Positions 22,030 through 34,842 are shown, counted from the first letter of the stretch. The stretch: DNA of 46,353 nt from Dipetalonema caudispina (GCA_013365325.1 JABVXV010000423.1:1-46353); one strand, 5' to 3'. The notes: generated from the sequence alone by a model not told the origin. Made by a program: numbers and translations.

Positions 22030-22893
22030 ATGGATTATACAAATCAAAAAATTTATTTATGGGATTATTTTAGTGCTCCAATTGCACTTATATGGTTTCT
22101 TACAACAGCATGGCTTTTTGCAATTATAATTTCGCAGTATTTTTTAGTACCATTAGATCAACCAGTTATACAGGTAAGTTTGAAATGATTAATTGTCGAG
22201 GCAATTATTGAAGTAAGTGAGGAAAAAAAAAGAAAATAAAATTTCTCTTCTTTTTTGTTTTTTTTTTTTTTTTTTTTTTAAAGGAAAGGTATAAGTTTAA
22301 TTCATGAAAAATTCCCAATTTTCTTGTACAATATTATGGGAATTTATTGATTGATTGAGAGAGAGAGTAACTTAAAATTGATTAAAGTGAATTTAATTTT
22401 TATGATTAACTAACTGATACAAATCAACATTGCATCTAATATCATTTAGTAGGAAAAAGCTATTAAAATTTTTTTTTCCATCTAATTTTTTGTCAATTTT
22501 TAAAACTTTTTCCTTCGCAAAATAAACTTTTCAATAGGCTTTTATTTCCGAATATCAATAATTTGTAATAAAATTCATTCAGTGAAAGGGATGCATACTT
22601 TTTTCTTAATTCGTGTAAATCTTCTTGTATAGTTTGGACACATTATTGCAAGCTAATTAATCATTAATAATAAGTTTATTTAGTATAATATTTTCAATTT
22701 TTTGTTTAAATTTCGCAAACTCTGACTGTAACCATCAGAAAACAGCATAATTGACCGAAGTTTTCAATTTTAAGTGAGTAATTATTAAAATTTCTTTTCA
22801 ACAAATAACTCCTTTCGTAAGCAGCTTTTTTCTCTTCAGCCACCATTTGGAGGACCATGGCGGGAAACGATAGCATCGAAAAAACGAGACTAA
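22030..22893 (+). CDS. Small single-pass membrane protein, unrecognised
   Basis: Two exons, 22030-22173 and 22840-22893, joined in phase 0 by a GT-AG intron (CAG|GTAAGT donor, TCTCTTCAG acceptor). They encode 65 residues. The N-terminal 15 residues are polar (MDYTNQKIYLWDYFS). Residues about 16-42 form one strong hydrophobic helix (ALIWFLTTAWLFAIIIS). The tail is proline- and glycine-rich (PLDQPVIQPPFGGPWRE) and ends in basic SKKRD. There is no cleavable signal-peptide pattern, so it is probably a tail- or signal-anchored protein with three Trp in or near the membrane. A CAG just 5 nt before the ATG (22022-22024) could be a spliced-leader acceptor, although its upstream context is A-rich. AATAAA at 22946-22951 lies 53 nt after the stop. 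Near-consensus splice sites plus a well-placed poly(A) signal are the main support. I do not recognise the family. Confidence 0.68.
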
Positions 22894-22951
22894 CAATGGT
22901 GTATTGGCTTCAAAGTTACATCATTTCATACAATTTAAAATAACTAATAAA

Positions 22952-23588
22952 TATTAAAAGATGTTGTAAAAATTAAAACTAAGCGCCAAAGACACTTTGT
23001 CACTTGAATCATAACTTAATCACGAGGTTACTACTTGATAGTGATTAAAGGATTTCAAATTGTTTATATCCCTCACGCTATCAGTTAAAGTTTATCACTT
23101 ACACAGCCATTACTTTAACTCATATCACTTATTTGTGCCTTTTACATTTTGTTGATCGTTGACGAATTCAGTGTAAGCTTTAAATGCAAAAACAATTAAT
23201 ATAAATTTTGCAATAAATGAACAAAAATTTAACCGGTTCTCATAGTATATGGATCTTTTTACATAAGTTTACCAATACAAAGCAAGCTATATAAACTTGA
23301 CAATTTGAAAACCATTGCAAAACTTTTATAAGGAAATAAAAAACATCTCCAATGAAGGATTAACAACAACTACAGACAAATCATAAATTAACGACAAAGT
23401 TGATCTCATTGCTGTTTCCTAGATTTAAAAAGTAACAACTTTATTACTTGAATTTTGATAAATTCGCGAACCGGAGTGCAACCTCATTGCATGACAACTA
23501 ATAAATATTTCACATCAAGATGTATGAAAAAAGTAAAGATATCCTAGGGTCATCAATCAATTAAATAAAATACCACATGCCAGCATTG
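22952..23588. other. Convergent intergenic region, nothing recognised
   Basis: Spacer between the 3' ends of the small membrane protein (plus) and the CISD3-type gene (minus). No exon, repeat or RNA gene seen. Confidence 0.5.
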
Positions 23589-26001
23589 TTATTTATTTTC
23601 GTTCTCTTCAGAAGCTTTTTTGAGCTTTGCACTAACTTCGCGATGTGAACCATCACAAAATGGCCGCGTTTTTGTTTGTTTACAATTACAGAACCATACC
23701 TGAAAACCTTGTAATATCTTTACAATAACTTTCATTGTACTTAAATTCCCGCAGCCTCCACTCTAGCAAATTCCGATAAGAAAACTGGACATTTATGAAA
23801 CACTGGTCTAGACAAAATTAAATTGTCTTTCGAAATTTAAAAATTAACCTCCATATCTTTGTCAGGAATGAATCGTACAGGTCGTAGATTTGTTGGAATG
23901 TAGTAACGAAGATGATTCCCATCACATAGTGGCTGAAATACATTAATCTCTTTTTGATTTTTCAAAAAAAATAAACCAGTGATATTTAGAACTTTGTCTT
24001 TTCCAAAAATGCTACGTAACTTCACATTTATGACTCGATTATCCTGAAACAAATTTCTGTTCGAAGAACATAATTTAAATCAAAGTCCGCACTCTCCAAT
24101 CTCTACTCTTCACGAACTTCTGTCAATCACAATATACGCAAAATATTTCTTCCAGCGAATTCCAAAGTTCAACATCCTTTACAATATCCGATCCAAAAAG
24201 ATGATTTAAATTAAAAGAACATGAAATAACAAAACGGTTATTTAATAATACCTGATTTCCACTATAGCCACATGAGCACCAAGCATAAATCTTGTCTTTT
24301 TTTAGAACTGCTCGAGTCGGCAATGTTGAACTAACCTTACCGGTACCCGGCAGCATATGATGCGTTCCTTGTAATCCATATTTATGCAATGGTTTCTTAT
24401 CTTGCAACTAAAAAAGGAAGTCAAGTTTTACAGTTAAATTAAAAACTTGAAGGAGTGCTATTCTGCAGTTGAAAAATATAAAATAAAAAACTCCAAATCA
24501 TGTATGAATAAAAAAAAAAAAAGAGAAAAGGTACAAGTTGTAAAAATAGATGAAAATGGATGAAAAATCAGTCTCCGCCATACGCATGTATCCCTCTACA
24601 ATATCAGCATGTCATTAAGATCAGAAAAAAATGAACAAGAGTTTTTCTTTTGCCGTATGAGCTATGAAGAATATTTAGTAGATGAAGAATAGATGACTCT
24701 CTTACTCCTTCACTAATATTAAATTTTCACCAACTTATCCATCTTTATGAAATCCCCTAGAGAATGTAATATATGAACAGTACGTGTATCACAAATGACC
24801 TCGAGAGGAGACAAATTACAAACAATGTCAAAATCTTTTATCCAATATTGAAAAAGAGATACTCGGTGGAACCAATTTTATCCAGTGATAGATAACGAAT
24901 CACAACCACTGAGCATTTTGAAAATTTCGCATCAGGAAAATACAGATCGATCGAAATCAGCATAAGGGAAGCATCCGCCAATTTTTTGTTTTTTGAGTAA
25001 TGACATAACAATGATGTAAAGAATAGTATGAATAAGCTGTGACACTTCGACTACAGATACTAATCATAAAATGATGCCTTAAATAGACAAATCAACTAAA
25101 TTCAAAAATTACAGCATTTCATAATAAATGATCACCTTCAAGTGAATAAATTCCATGAGAACTATTTATGAAAATGAAAGTTTGAAATATGAGCATTTGG
25201 TCATAAATTCATCACATATGAGTAAGAGTTTCATAGCTTTTACTAATTATTCGAAAGTTTGCTTATATTTGCTATTTTCTTACAGGATACGGTAATCTTA
25301 AAGTGTTGCAGCCTACTTGATGTTTCGTTAAATTATCGATATATCATTATGGTTAAATAAAAGAAAAGGCTTGTTTTTATTTTTTTTTTTTTTTTCAAAA
25401 TACACACAGATTTGCAGAGTGTAAAAAAACTGGAACAGATCTATCAGAACAGATTTGGATAAATCCAGAAAATTTAGGAAATGGAATGCTTTATGATGCA
25501 AACATAGCAATAAGATGTTTCGGCCAGCTTTCATATGCAAACTTTAGAAATTTAAATAATAAATTAAAAACAAACACTTCTATATTTTTACCACGCTATT
25601 CACACAATTATCCGTATTTCAGCTTTAATCATATAAATATGCCTATTTTACTGTAACCGCCAACGAGATATTCAGAAAATAATATCCATTATCAAAAAAC
25701 AATCGATATAAATCTGTGGATGACAAAATATAAGAATAACTTATCCATATCAATCCATACAATTGTTGGAAATATCATCGAAGTAAATGAATCACGGAAA
25801 AACTACTTTTTTTTTTTGTTTAAATTATTTGAACTAATTGAAGTAATTAACAAGGCTTACCACATGATACTTCAATGGATGTGGTTCAGTACCAACAAAG
25901 TGTTCATTTTTTCGTATATTACGATATGGTCCCCAACCACTTTTGCCACTTGATCGTTTCAACGTAAAGGTGAACCGTCTTATCAACGTACAGTTCACCA
26001 T
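23589..26001 (-). CDS. CISD3-type double CDGSH iron-sulfur protein
   Basis: Four minus-strand exons: 26001-25861, 24407-24252, 23932-23849 and 23699-23589. All joins are phase 0 and give 163 residues. CDGSH proteins bind a redox-active 2Fe-2S cluster through three Cys and one His. CISD3 carries two such domains in one chain and sits in the mitochondrial matrix (family knowledge). Domain 1 is assembled across exons 2 and 3: WCSCGYSGNQ then PLCDGNH. Domain 2 is FCNCKQTKTRPFCDGSH in exon 4. Both keep the C-x-C...C-x3-H ligand pattern. The N-terminus (MVNCTLIRRFTFTLKRSSGK) is rich in basic and hydroxylated residues with no acids, as expected for a mitochondrial presequence. The start follows an in-frame TAA, and a TATTTCAG acceptor ends 25 nt upstream, fitting a spliced-leader site. 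Intron 1 is 1.45 kb. The basic C-terminal tail follows domain 2. C. elegans has cisd-3.1 and cisd-3.2; which one this matches cannot be decided here. Confidence 0.92.
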
Positions 26002-26025
26002 TTAATAGATTAGACGGTAAAAATA

Positions 26026-26026
26026 C
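26026..26026 (-). promoter_or_regulatory. Candidate spliced-leader acceptor of CISD3-type gene
   Basis: On the minus strand CTATTTCAG ends at 26027, so the mRNA body would begin at 26026, 25 nt before the ATG. No coding exon lies immediately upstream. Confidence 0.45.
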
Positions 26027-27095
26027 CTGAAATAGAATTAAAGAATTGAACTTCAACCATCCTATTATTAAAAAACGCAAACTTATGATAATTTCAAAGA
26101 ATGAAATTCGAATATAATAGGAAATAAAAGTTTTGAGAAATGGGACATATATTAGATGTATTTTTTTATTTGGATGTTTTAAATATTACTGGTATACACT
26201 TTATAGCAATACTTGTACAAAATTTAGCATATAAAGATATTTATGTATATCAGTTCTTAAATTATTGAATATCGCCAACAAATAGAATAACTTGTATCTT
26301 TTAGTGTTTCCCTGTAAATGCATCCCAAATTTTTTTTAAAAAAATGTCTACAATATTTTGTACATTTTTGGGAGATTTTGTTTGGTTGTAAATTTTTTTA
26401 TAAATATTTATTTCTATCTTCCAAAATGAACTGTTTTCACATAATAAACATGACTGTTTTGTCAGCTGTGTATTGATATGATAGTAGTTACTACGAAGCT
26501 GTTCTGTTACTGAACAACAATGTATTTTGCTTCAGGTTCTTTTCTCTGTTTTTGAAAGTTTGCTATTTCACAAAACAATCGACGAGAACTTCCGAAATCA
26601 CTAATTGCTGTCAAAAACCATTGAATTCAATTAATGTTTAAAAAGAAAAAAAATAAAACAAAATCAGCAAAATTAAGTGAACCCCTCAATTTATCGCAAC
26701 TCCGTTTAGACTAATTTCACATACCCTGCAATATATCTACAGCTCTTCAAAGTGAAATACGAGACTTTCGATCTGAACAGCTACAAAAATAATTTGACAA
26801 TCCATTTCTTCCTAATCCTTATGATATCTCTTTTAGTCATAACTAACATAAAATTTGATTAAACTTTAGTATTCGAAAATGTCATCTTAATTCACCTATG
26901 ACCTTAACGCTAAACCATTTCAACAAAAATCTCTATCACAATAATCTGCTCAAAATCGACAACTGTTACTGATATTGCTCTAATTCACAAAAAAAGAAAA
27001 AAAAAAAAAAAAAAAAAAGAAATATAACAATGTCATTTTTTCACATTATTCCCGAGATATTAGGATTGCAACAGAGTTTAAATTCAATTCAGTTT

Positions 27096-27131
<36 letters not shown>

Positions 27132-29238
27132 CATTATCAGTTACAACTGCTAGAAAAAAAAAAAACCCCGGAAAGAACCGTAAGCATTTCGACTTTTTCA
27201 ACTGATGAGCAAACCAAGTAAGTGTCAGTAGTTTTAAGCGAAGTTTGCTTTACCGACGATCATTTCATATGTCATCTTGTTATTACTTGCAAATCCTCAA
27301 GGGATTCAACAAATTCCGATCAGTGCTTCTTAATAAAAGTGAAAAAAAAAAAAAAAAAAAACTGAGCAATGTTATTCTTTTCCGATTAATAGCAGAATGA
27401 AAACCTGTTTTACATATTTTTTTCTAAAAAGTGACATTAAAATGGTTTAAATTATAGTCTACTATTTCTTGATCTTGCTTGTATTGTTGTTATCTTCTAT
27501 CTTCAATCTTCTCCCAAAACCAAACAACAAGCTAATTTTAAAATAAATACCTTCCATTATTTCTTCTTTAGATATCGTATTTCCTGTAAAAATAAGACCT
27601 AATCAAGAAACAAATCCTAAAATGAATTTTTCATAATGCTCATAATATAAGTCCAATCCCAAAAATAAGCCCAATTACGATTATGAGCCAACCAGACACG
27701 ACAAATATATCGAGTTATTAAATAATAATATTAAAATATAACAGAGTAAAAGTAATTGATAGTATTGATATTACACTTTTTTCCAGATATATACATGTAA
27801 TTTCCCCTCACAACATAATAAATAACACACAAAATAATACATATGAAATAATAATGGATAAAAAATAGGACTACAGTGAAAAATACAATAATATAACTAC
27901 TACATATATATATACATATATATAAATATCAATTTTTATATATAAAAAATAACATATCCACTGAAACTAAGCCTTAACGTATCTTTCGTCGAAAAAAATT
28001 AAAACAATGCCTTGTCTCATTCTTTGAAGAAATATGATACTCTGCAATGTTTTCGTCAAGAAACAATAACGATCAAAGGGCTAATCTTTTGATAATTTTC
28101 ATCCACAAAGATGTTAGAGATTATTTGATTTAGAAAATGAATGCTATGAAGTTTTTTAACAAAATTAACGCTATCCTTTAATTTCATTGCTTTGTTTAAG
28201 CTTTCCAATATGAATACTACCTAACAGATACTTCTAATTGTACTGTCAGGTCAAAAGATTAATTATGATATTCAAGGAAAGGATTAATTTCGACATCGAA
28301 ATAGAGGACAAGTACGGTACAAAAATAACTCAGAAAAAAGGAATTTGCAATGAGAAAGTTATGAAAAACAAGACTTTTGAAGTAATATGTTCGCCATCAA
28401 AAAGTTCCACCAATAAATCTTAGCCGTCTTATTTTCCGATCATAAAATCGTGCCTTTTATTTTTTTTTTTCTTTCCAAACAAAGAAAACTGTTCTAATTT
28501 ATGCTACTAATCAATTTAAGCAATATTCAATTCAACATCAAATTATTACTATACTTCTAAATCTCATCAAATCTATATTCTATCCTATTTTATCATTGTA
28601 CTAATCGATGTAATTATTGCTTAGCATTATCGTAATGTTGAAGTCAATGTCTGTCACCACTTCAATGAATTAAAAAATTTTCAAATAAAACTTAAAACCC
28701 AACAGTTGCTAACCGATTAAAAACAAAAAAAAAAAAAAAAAAAAAAAAAACCGATCATATGACAAAGTTTTACGCGGTAACAGAATGAAAATTTACGAAT
28801 TATTTGTATTATTTTGCTTATTATATATTTTAATAAAATAGTTATCAATTAACATATACTTTTCGTTTTTTTTTTTTTCACTTCATTAATAATTATTAAT
28901 TAATTAATCTTTTCAACTTCTAATAATTTTTTTTAAGTTTTTTCAATTTCTAACAATTGATTTTTTGATATTTTTGTTATTTTTACTAGTTACGCTTGAA
29001 TATAAGAATCTTTTTATACATTTTTTTTTTTTTTTCAAATTCATTTTTAGGACAATCATTTTTACCATATATCTGTTTTGAAAGAAAAGAAGGAAAATTG
29101 TAGTAAATGAAAAGAAGAATAATATGTTTTACAATTATTAATCTTATCATATTATTTTATCATATTGTTATCATATATATTATCGTCTTATTACATTATC
29201 ATTTTACTTAATATATATTTTCATATTTTTCAATATTT
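26027..29238. other. Gene-poor AT-rich stretch
   Basis: No gene I can support. It contains a CT microsatellite (27100-27131), several A/T homopolymers (27000-27018, 27342-27360, 28723-28750) and TATA-rich runs (27903-27948). One plus-strand frame at 28251-28423 follows a CTGTCAG acceptor-like site and has a more protein-like composition (KERINFDIEIEDKYG). It has no partner exon. Confidence 0.45.
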
Positions 29239-29480
29239 ATGTATGTATGTATGTATGTGTATGTGTGTATGTATGTGTATGTATGTGTGTGTATGTCCAC
29301 ACATCTTTTCACTTTAAATATATTTGCTTAAGATACGATCAGTTAACAATAAATAATGATCGAAAATTTTCCATGTCATCCATATATATATGTATAAATT
29401 TATGTACACACACACATACATACATACACATACATACACATACACACATACATACATACATACATACATACATACACATA
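29239..29480. repeat. GTAT/ATAC microsatellite inverted repeat
   Basis: The left arm (29239-29297) is a TATG/TGTG tract. The right arm (29404-29480) is the complementary ACAC/ATAC tract. About 105 nt of ordinary sequence separate them. The arms are nearly complementary over about 55-60 nt, so this can form a long hairpin or cruciform. Confidence 0.85.
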
Positions 29481-29765
29481 TAGAAAAGAATCAATGAATT
29501 CTTACAGGAATATTGACAAGAGTTTGGTTGAGCGTAACAAATCGATTTTCATCTATTTTATTGCATTAGTTGTTAAGAAGAAAAAGATGAGAGAAAGTTC
29601 TTATTTTGAAAAATTTTAGTCTGTCGAAATTTTTATTATTGTTGAAAATTTTCAACAAAATTTCATTTTTTTTTTTTTTTTTGAACTGAAATATTGTTAC
29701 ATTTATTCGGATAGTTGACACTATATCCATTTTTTTCATTTCAATCTATCCATTACTACTTCTTC

Positions 29766-29799
<34 letters not shown>

Positions 29800-31104
29800 A
29801 TCATTTACCATTCTTTTCCTAATTAATTTAATGCATAAAAATTTGTTGCAAAAGTTTTTTTTTTTCTTGGATTTTTTTTTTTGTTTTATTTTATTAATGA
29901 AAATAATGTCTAAATTCAAATATTATTAAATTTGATGTAATTTTATATATCAAATATATTTTTTCTTTTTTTACCTGACAGAAAATGTGGAGGCGGGGGA
30001 AAAAAAAGGAATAAAATATGATAATATTCATCAATTTTCATTACTTCTTCCCATATATTATCAAATTTTGGAATAAAATTTTTGTTGAATAAACTTGACA
30101 AATTTTCTATTATACGACAATTATTGATAATGATAATTATTGTCAAAATTTTCCAATATATTCTAACTTTCAATGGTAAACCTTTTTAAAATTTTAGAAA
30201 TTTCTCTGATATTTTAACTATATCTATCTGAAATATGTAAATGTTCGGATCAAAAATCTTTACTTATATCATTTAATTTGAAGTCAAGATCATATCATAT
30301 AACATAATCATTGATTAGATCTTAAATAATTTGTTGTATTATAACATTTTCCTAAGATATCACATATTGATAATCAATTAATGATAATGAAAATTAGGTA
30401 AGAATTCCTTCATTTCATATCAATTGTTGCATATTTATTTTTTATTAAGTAATAAATCATTCTTTTCAAATATACATTTACAAAGAATGGAGGATATTTT
30501 GGAAGTTATATGGAATCGAAGTTAATTAATTATCAAATTTCAATTTATTTCACTCCCATAGCCTCATCAATAGTTATTATTCCAATTTGTATATTTATTC
30601 CTTGTATAATTTTTAACTCCAAATATACATATATAAATGTAAAGGTTAATTTTGATAATCTAAAATTTTGAATAGTTTTCGAATTTAATATTAGGCTACA
30701 AAATGATTCTTTATTCTATTAGTATATGTATTTTCGTATCATTGATGGTAAAAAGATCATCATAGAATTACCATTTTTATTATCATTATCATTATCATTA
30801 TTATTATTGTCGTTATTGTTGATGTTATTATTATTATTATTATCATTATCATTTTATGAGGAAGATATTTTTATAAATCTCTTCATAATATATTAATTGC
30901 TTAACATATAATCATCGATCGTTTGATGAAATGTTTCTAAATTCAAAATTCATTATCAAATTTTCGTTATTTTTTTTTTTTTTTAATTGTTAAATTAGCA
31001 ATAATATTAGAAAGAGATTAAGATCGGGGATAGAGGTAGGTCGGGAAAAGAGTGGATATGTTAACAGGTGGAAATGTTATGATATATCTGAGAGAAATTT
31101 AATG
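29481..31104. other. AT-rich stretch with simple repeats
   Basis: No gene seen. It holds a CT microsatellite (29766-29800), T homopolymers and an ATT/ATC microsatellite (about 30777-30855). Confidence 0.5.
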
Positions 31105-31608
31105 AAATTATTATGATAAATAACAATGATTTCATTATGAAATTGTCATGATAAATAACCATGATTTCATTATGAAATTATCATGATAAATAACTATGAT
31201 TTCATTATGAAATTATCATGATAAATAACCATGATTTCATTATGAAATTATCATGATAAATAACCATGATTTCATTATGAAATTATCATGATAAATAACC
31301 ATGATTTCATTATGAANNNNNNNNNNNNNNNNNNNNNNNNNNNNNNNNNNNNNNNNNNNNNNNNNNNNNNNNNNNNNNNNNNNNNNNNNNNNNNNNNNNN
31401 NNNNNNNNNNNNNNNNAAATAACCATGATTTCATTATGAAATTATCATGATAAATAACCATGATTTCATTATGAAATTATCATGATAAATAACCATGATT
31501 TCATTATGAAATTATCATGATAAATAACCATGATTTCATTATGAAATTATCATGATAAATAACCATGATTTCGTTGTGAAATTATCATGATAAATAACCA
31601 TGATTTCT
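31105..31608. repeat. 35-nt satellite array with assembly gap
   Basis: Head-to-tail 35-nt units (AAATTATCATGATAAATAAC then CATGATTTCATTATG) start at 31105 and repeat nearly perfectly. The first and last units are the most diverged. Each unit carries the dyad ATCATG-nine bases-CATGAT. The array contains 100 Ns (31317-31416), and the unit phase does not carry across them. Confidence 0.97.
31317..31416. other. Assembly gap of exactly 100 N
   Basis: One hundred Ns inside the 35-nt satellite. The exact length and the broken repeat phase show it is a placeholder. If the array is perfectly periodic, the true missing length should be 11 modulo 35. Confidence 0.97.
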
Positions 31609-31807
31609 TTACAAATTCTTTTGTAATATTCGATATTATACTTATGTAAAAATTGATTTACTGTAGGAATTCATCGATGAATTATTTTCATTCAAAAAAT
31701 TCTACATAGTTTGATAGAATTTAAATTAGTTCGACAAGGGTTTTTTGTTTTCGAAAATTTTGAAATTGTTCCAAAATTATAATTTGTTAATATTGCGCAA
31801 CTTTCAG

Positions 31808-31900
31808 AATGGTAAACAAATTAGGTTATCATTTGGAAATAACTATTATAAAGATAGTGTATCGATGCAGCAGTTATCGTTAAAAATATCTCATTTCAAG
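31808..31900 (+). CDS. Possible orphan exon
   Basis: Acceptor GCAACTTTCAG and donor AAG|GTATGT flank 31 open codons in phase 0 (NGKQIRLSFGNNYYKDSV and onward, ending SHFK). A second open stretch beginning VISEYIHQSFPDKRG follows an AG at 32180 and could extend it, ending near a GT at about 32248. The family is unknown. It may belong with the exons at 35390-35960, but the phases do not meet directly, so at least one exon would be missing. Low confidence. Confidence 0.25.
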
Positions 31901-32271
31901 GTATGTTTATTAGTTTTCATTAATAATTATCAAAATTGATCAAATTCCTGTTTAGATCAGATTTCTCAATATTAGGTTATCATAGGAAAAAAAAAAGGAA
32001 GAAATGATAGGTAGCATTTAAGATATTATCAATTTATAGTTAATAAACTTATCAACATTACTGTTTCATTTCATCGATGAAAATTGAACAATAAATTAAT
32101 TAAGCAATATTAATCATTTCATATCATATCATTATTCTATTAATTAAGCTTAATAATTATATGCTTAAAATCTCTTGAAGGTAATCTCGGAATATATACA
32201 CCAATCATTTCCAGATAAGCGGGGGACAAAGAATCAATTAAAATCGAGTACATATATATTTATTTATATCT

Positions 32272-32419
32272 GTGTGTGTGTGTGTATGTGTGTGTGTGTG
32301 TGTCTATGTGTGTGTGTGTGTATGTGTGTGTATGTGATGAGCTGCTCAAATATATTTCGTTAGATTTACCTTGCTCCAAACTGTTGGTAGAATAAAATCG
32401 TTCTTGAAACTGAAACTTT

Positions 32420-32454
<35 letters not shown>

Positions 32455-32502
32455 TGGCTGTGCAGAGAGACAGACAGGCACACACACACACACACACACA
32501 CA
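32272..32502. repeat. TG, GA and CA microsatellite cluster
   Basis: A (TG)n tract with TATG interruptions at 32272-32337, (GA)n at 32420-32446, a GACA patch, and (CA)n at 32479-32502. The TG and CA tracts are inverted relative to each other. Confidence 0.95.
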
Positions 32503-32677
32503 TTCAATATATATGTATATAATATTTATATATATATATGTATATGTTTGATGGTTGAGTCGACCGGTTTCTGTTGTTTCATCTTTTTTGTTGAAATGAA
32601 ATTAGCAAAATTATGAAATTTTAAGAAAGCAAATTATACGTTAAGCTATATTAGTATATGGCTATTTCATATGCAAT

Positions 32678-32708
<31 letters not shown>

Positions 32709-33805
32709 TCGATAATTCAATTAATTAAATCTGGAAGAAAGGGAGAATTAATCCGATTTTAGCATTCAGGTTAGGAAATTATTTTACTTTAATATGAATG
32801 GAGTATTTATTATATGATAGTAAAGGAGGATAAATTTAGAATTGTAGAAGAGTTATGAAAATAAAAATTAATTTCAATTGAGTTACATTGAATTGATAAC
32901 ATACATTTGATAATATCTAAACATCATACAGATAAATAAATGCAAAAATTTTAATTATTTTTAAATTTTTGTTAAGATTTTATTTTATCTATTAGTTTAT
33001 AATGATGAAGGTTAATTTAAAGATTGTGAAAATGATGAAAGAAGCATATAAAATTGTATAGTAAAAATTTGATATGACCTTTAATTTCTTAATTTTTTTT
33101 TGTTTTTTTTTTATTTTTTATTTTTGCTTTCTTGCAAAGTTTTACGAACACACGCATACGTACATACACACACACACAGAGAGAGAGAGAGGGAGAGAGA
33201 GAGAGAGAGAGATGGAGGAAGGAAGAAAGAGAGTGACAGTTCTATGATAGTTTTCTCTTTTATAATCAAATAATTGGTGTGTCAATGACATGTCACTTGA
33301 GTGAAGTGGTGTTATATCATTGCGTAAAAAAGAATGAATGAATGTTAGTTTGAAAAAGAATTAAATGATAGATGATGAACTTAAAAGAGATATTAAAGGA
33401 TAAAGAGATTAAGGATATTTATTAAATTATTTTAATAATACAAAAATTTATAAAGTAATGAAATTTAAATATTGGTTAATTTTTGTGATTCAGATAGATT
33501 AAATTGATAAATGTATAGAAAAGAAGAGAAGAAAATGAAAGAAATGAGGAATAAGAGAAAAGGAGAGGGTGAGAAAGAGAAGGAGAAGGAGAGAGAAAAG
33601 AAAAAAGGTAAGAAATTAAAGAGAGAAAAGAAAATGATGAGAGAGAATTGTTGAAATTTGTATGGAAAGAGATGATGAGGATAAGATTAGAGATAGAGAT
33701 AGTATGAAAAGGAATGGTAGATGAATGGGATAGGCCCTTTTTACATCCCTCAAATAGCAGGGCCTTCTATCCTTTCTTACATCCTACCCTCTTATAATCA
33801 TCATC

Positions 33806-33820
<15 letters not shown>
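32503..33820. other. Gene-poor stretch with microsatellites
   Basis: TA runs (32506-32546), an AAT tract (32680-32708), CA then GA runs (33166-33212) and a GA-rich low-complexity stretch (about 33515-33710). No gene supported. Confidence 0.6.

Positions 33821-33901
<81 letters not shown>
33804..33901. repeat. (TA)n-(TG)n compound microsatellite
   Basis: A TA tract at 33804-33828 runs directly into about 36 TG units to 33901, with one TGCG interruption. The alternating purine-pyrimidine run of nearly 100 nt is a candidate Z-DNA-forming element. Confidence 0.97.
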
Positions 33902-33903
<2 letters not shown>

Positions 33904-34135
33904 ATGTCCGTCCATTTATTTAACTAACTAATTCTATGCAAGATATTCTCATTCAGTAAGTAATTCAAGTGAACATTCTCCTAGCTTATGTCAAACTTTA
34001 CATATCCATGTAAATACATTTCTATACTTTTTTTTTCTATTTACTGAATATATATTCGATATACATACTTAAATACTGAATATATGTCATATTTAATACA
34101 ATATAGTATTATGTATACATATATAATACATTAAT

Positions 34136-34842
34136 ATGTATGTATGTATGTATGTGTGTGTATGTATGTATGTATGTGTATGTGTATGTATGTGTGTAAG
34201 AGATACAAACAGATTGTTCATCAAGAGCATGCCATCATCTCTTCCATCTATCTATCTATCTATCCATCATTTCGCGCACGGACAAACTACAGTGACACTG
34301 TCAATACCCCCCCCCCCCCCCCTTCTCCTTTTTATCATGGGACGGAAGCATCATCATCATCATCATCATCAAATATTGCTCTATTCTATGTCTGTGTATG
34401 TGTGTGTGTGTGTATGTGTCTACACGTACGTGTATGTGTGTATGTGTATGTGTACAGTTATATATATATATCTTCGTATATGTGCACAGTTATATATATA
34501 TATCTCGATATGTGTATATGTATGTGTGTGTGTGTATGTGTGTATGTGTATGTGTGTGTATGTGTGTATGTGTATGTGTGTGTATGTGTGTATGTGTATG
34601 TGTACAGTTATATATATGCCTCTATATGTGTATATGTATGTGTGTGTATGTGTATGTGTGCGTATGTGTATGTGTGTGCATGTGTATGTGTATATATGTA
34701 TGTGTACAGTTATATATATATCTCTGTATATATCTGTGCACCTGTATACATACAGTTATATATATATGTCTCTATATGTGTGTGTATATGTATGTATGTA
34801 TGTATGTGTGTGTGTGTGTATGTATGTGTATGTGTGTGAGCA
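34136..34842. repeat. TATG/TGTG array with an embedded minisatellite
   Basis: Mixed TATG/TGTG repeats (34136-34197 and 34387-34842) with a C16 homopolymer at 34307-34322 and a CAT tract (34349-34371). Within the second part, a motif of about 30 nt beginning CAGTTATATATATATCTC recurs five times (about 34455, 34488, 34605, 34706 and 34753). Long open frames here, in several registers at once, are artefacts of the repeat. Confidence 0.92.

Noticed and set aside
28238..28423. 61-codon plus-strand frame after a CTGTCAG site
   Set aside because: Composition is plausible, but there is no partner exon, no poly(A) signal and no family; left as unsupported.
31240..31461. Minus-strand frame running through the N gap
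   Set aside because: It is the translated 35-nt satellite plus Ns, not a gene.
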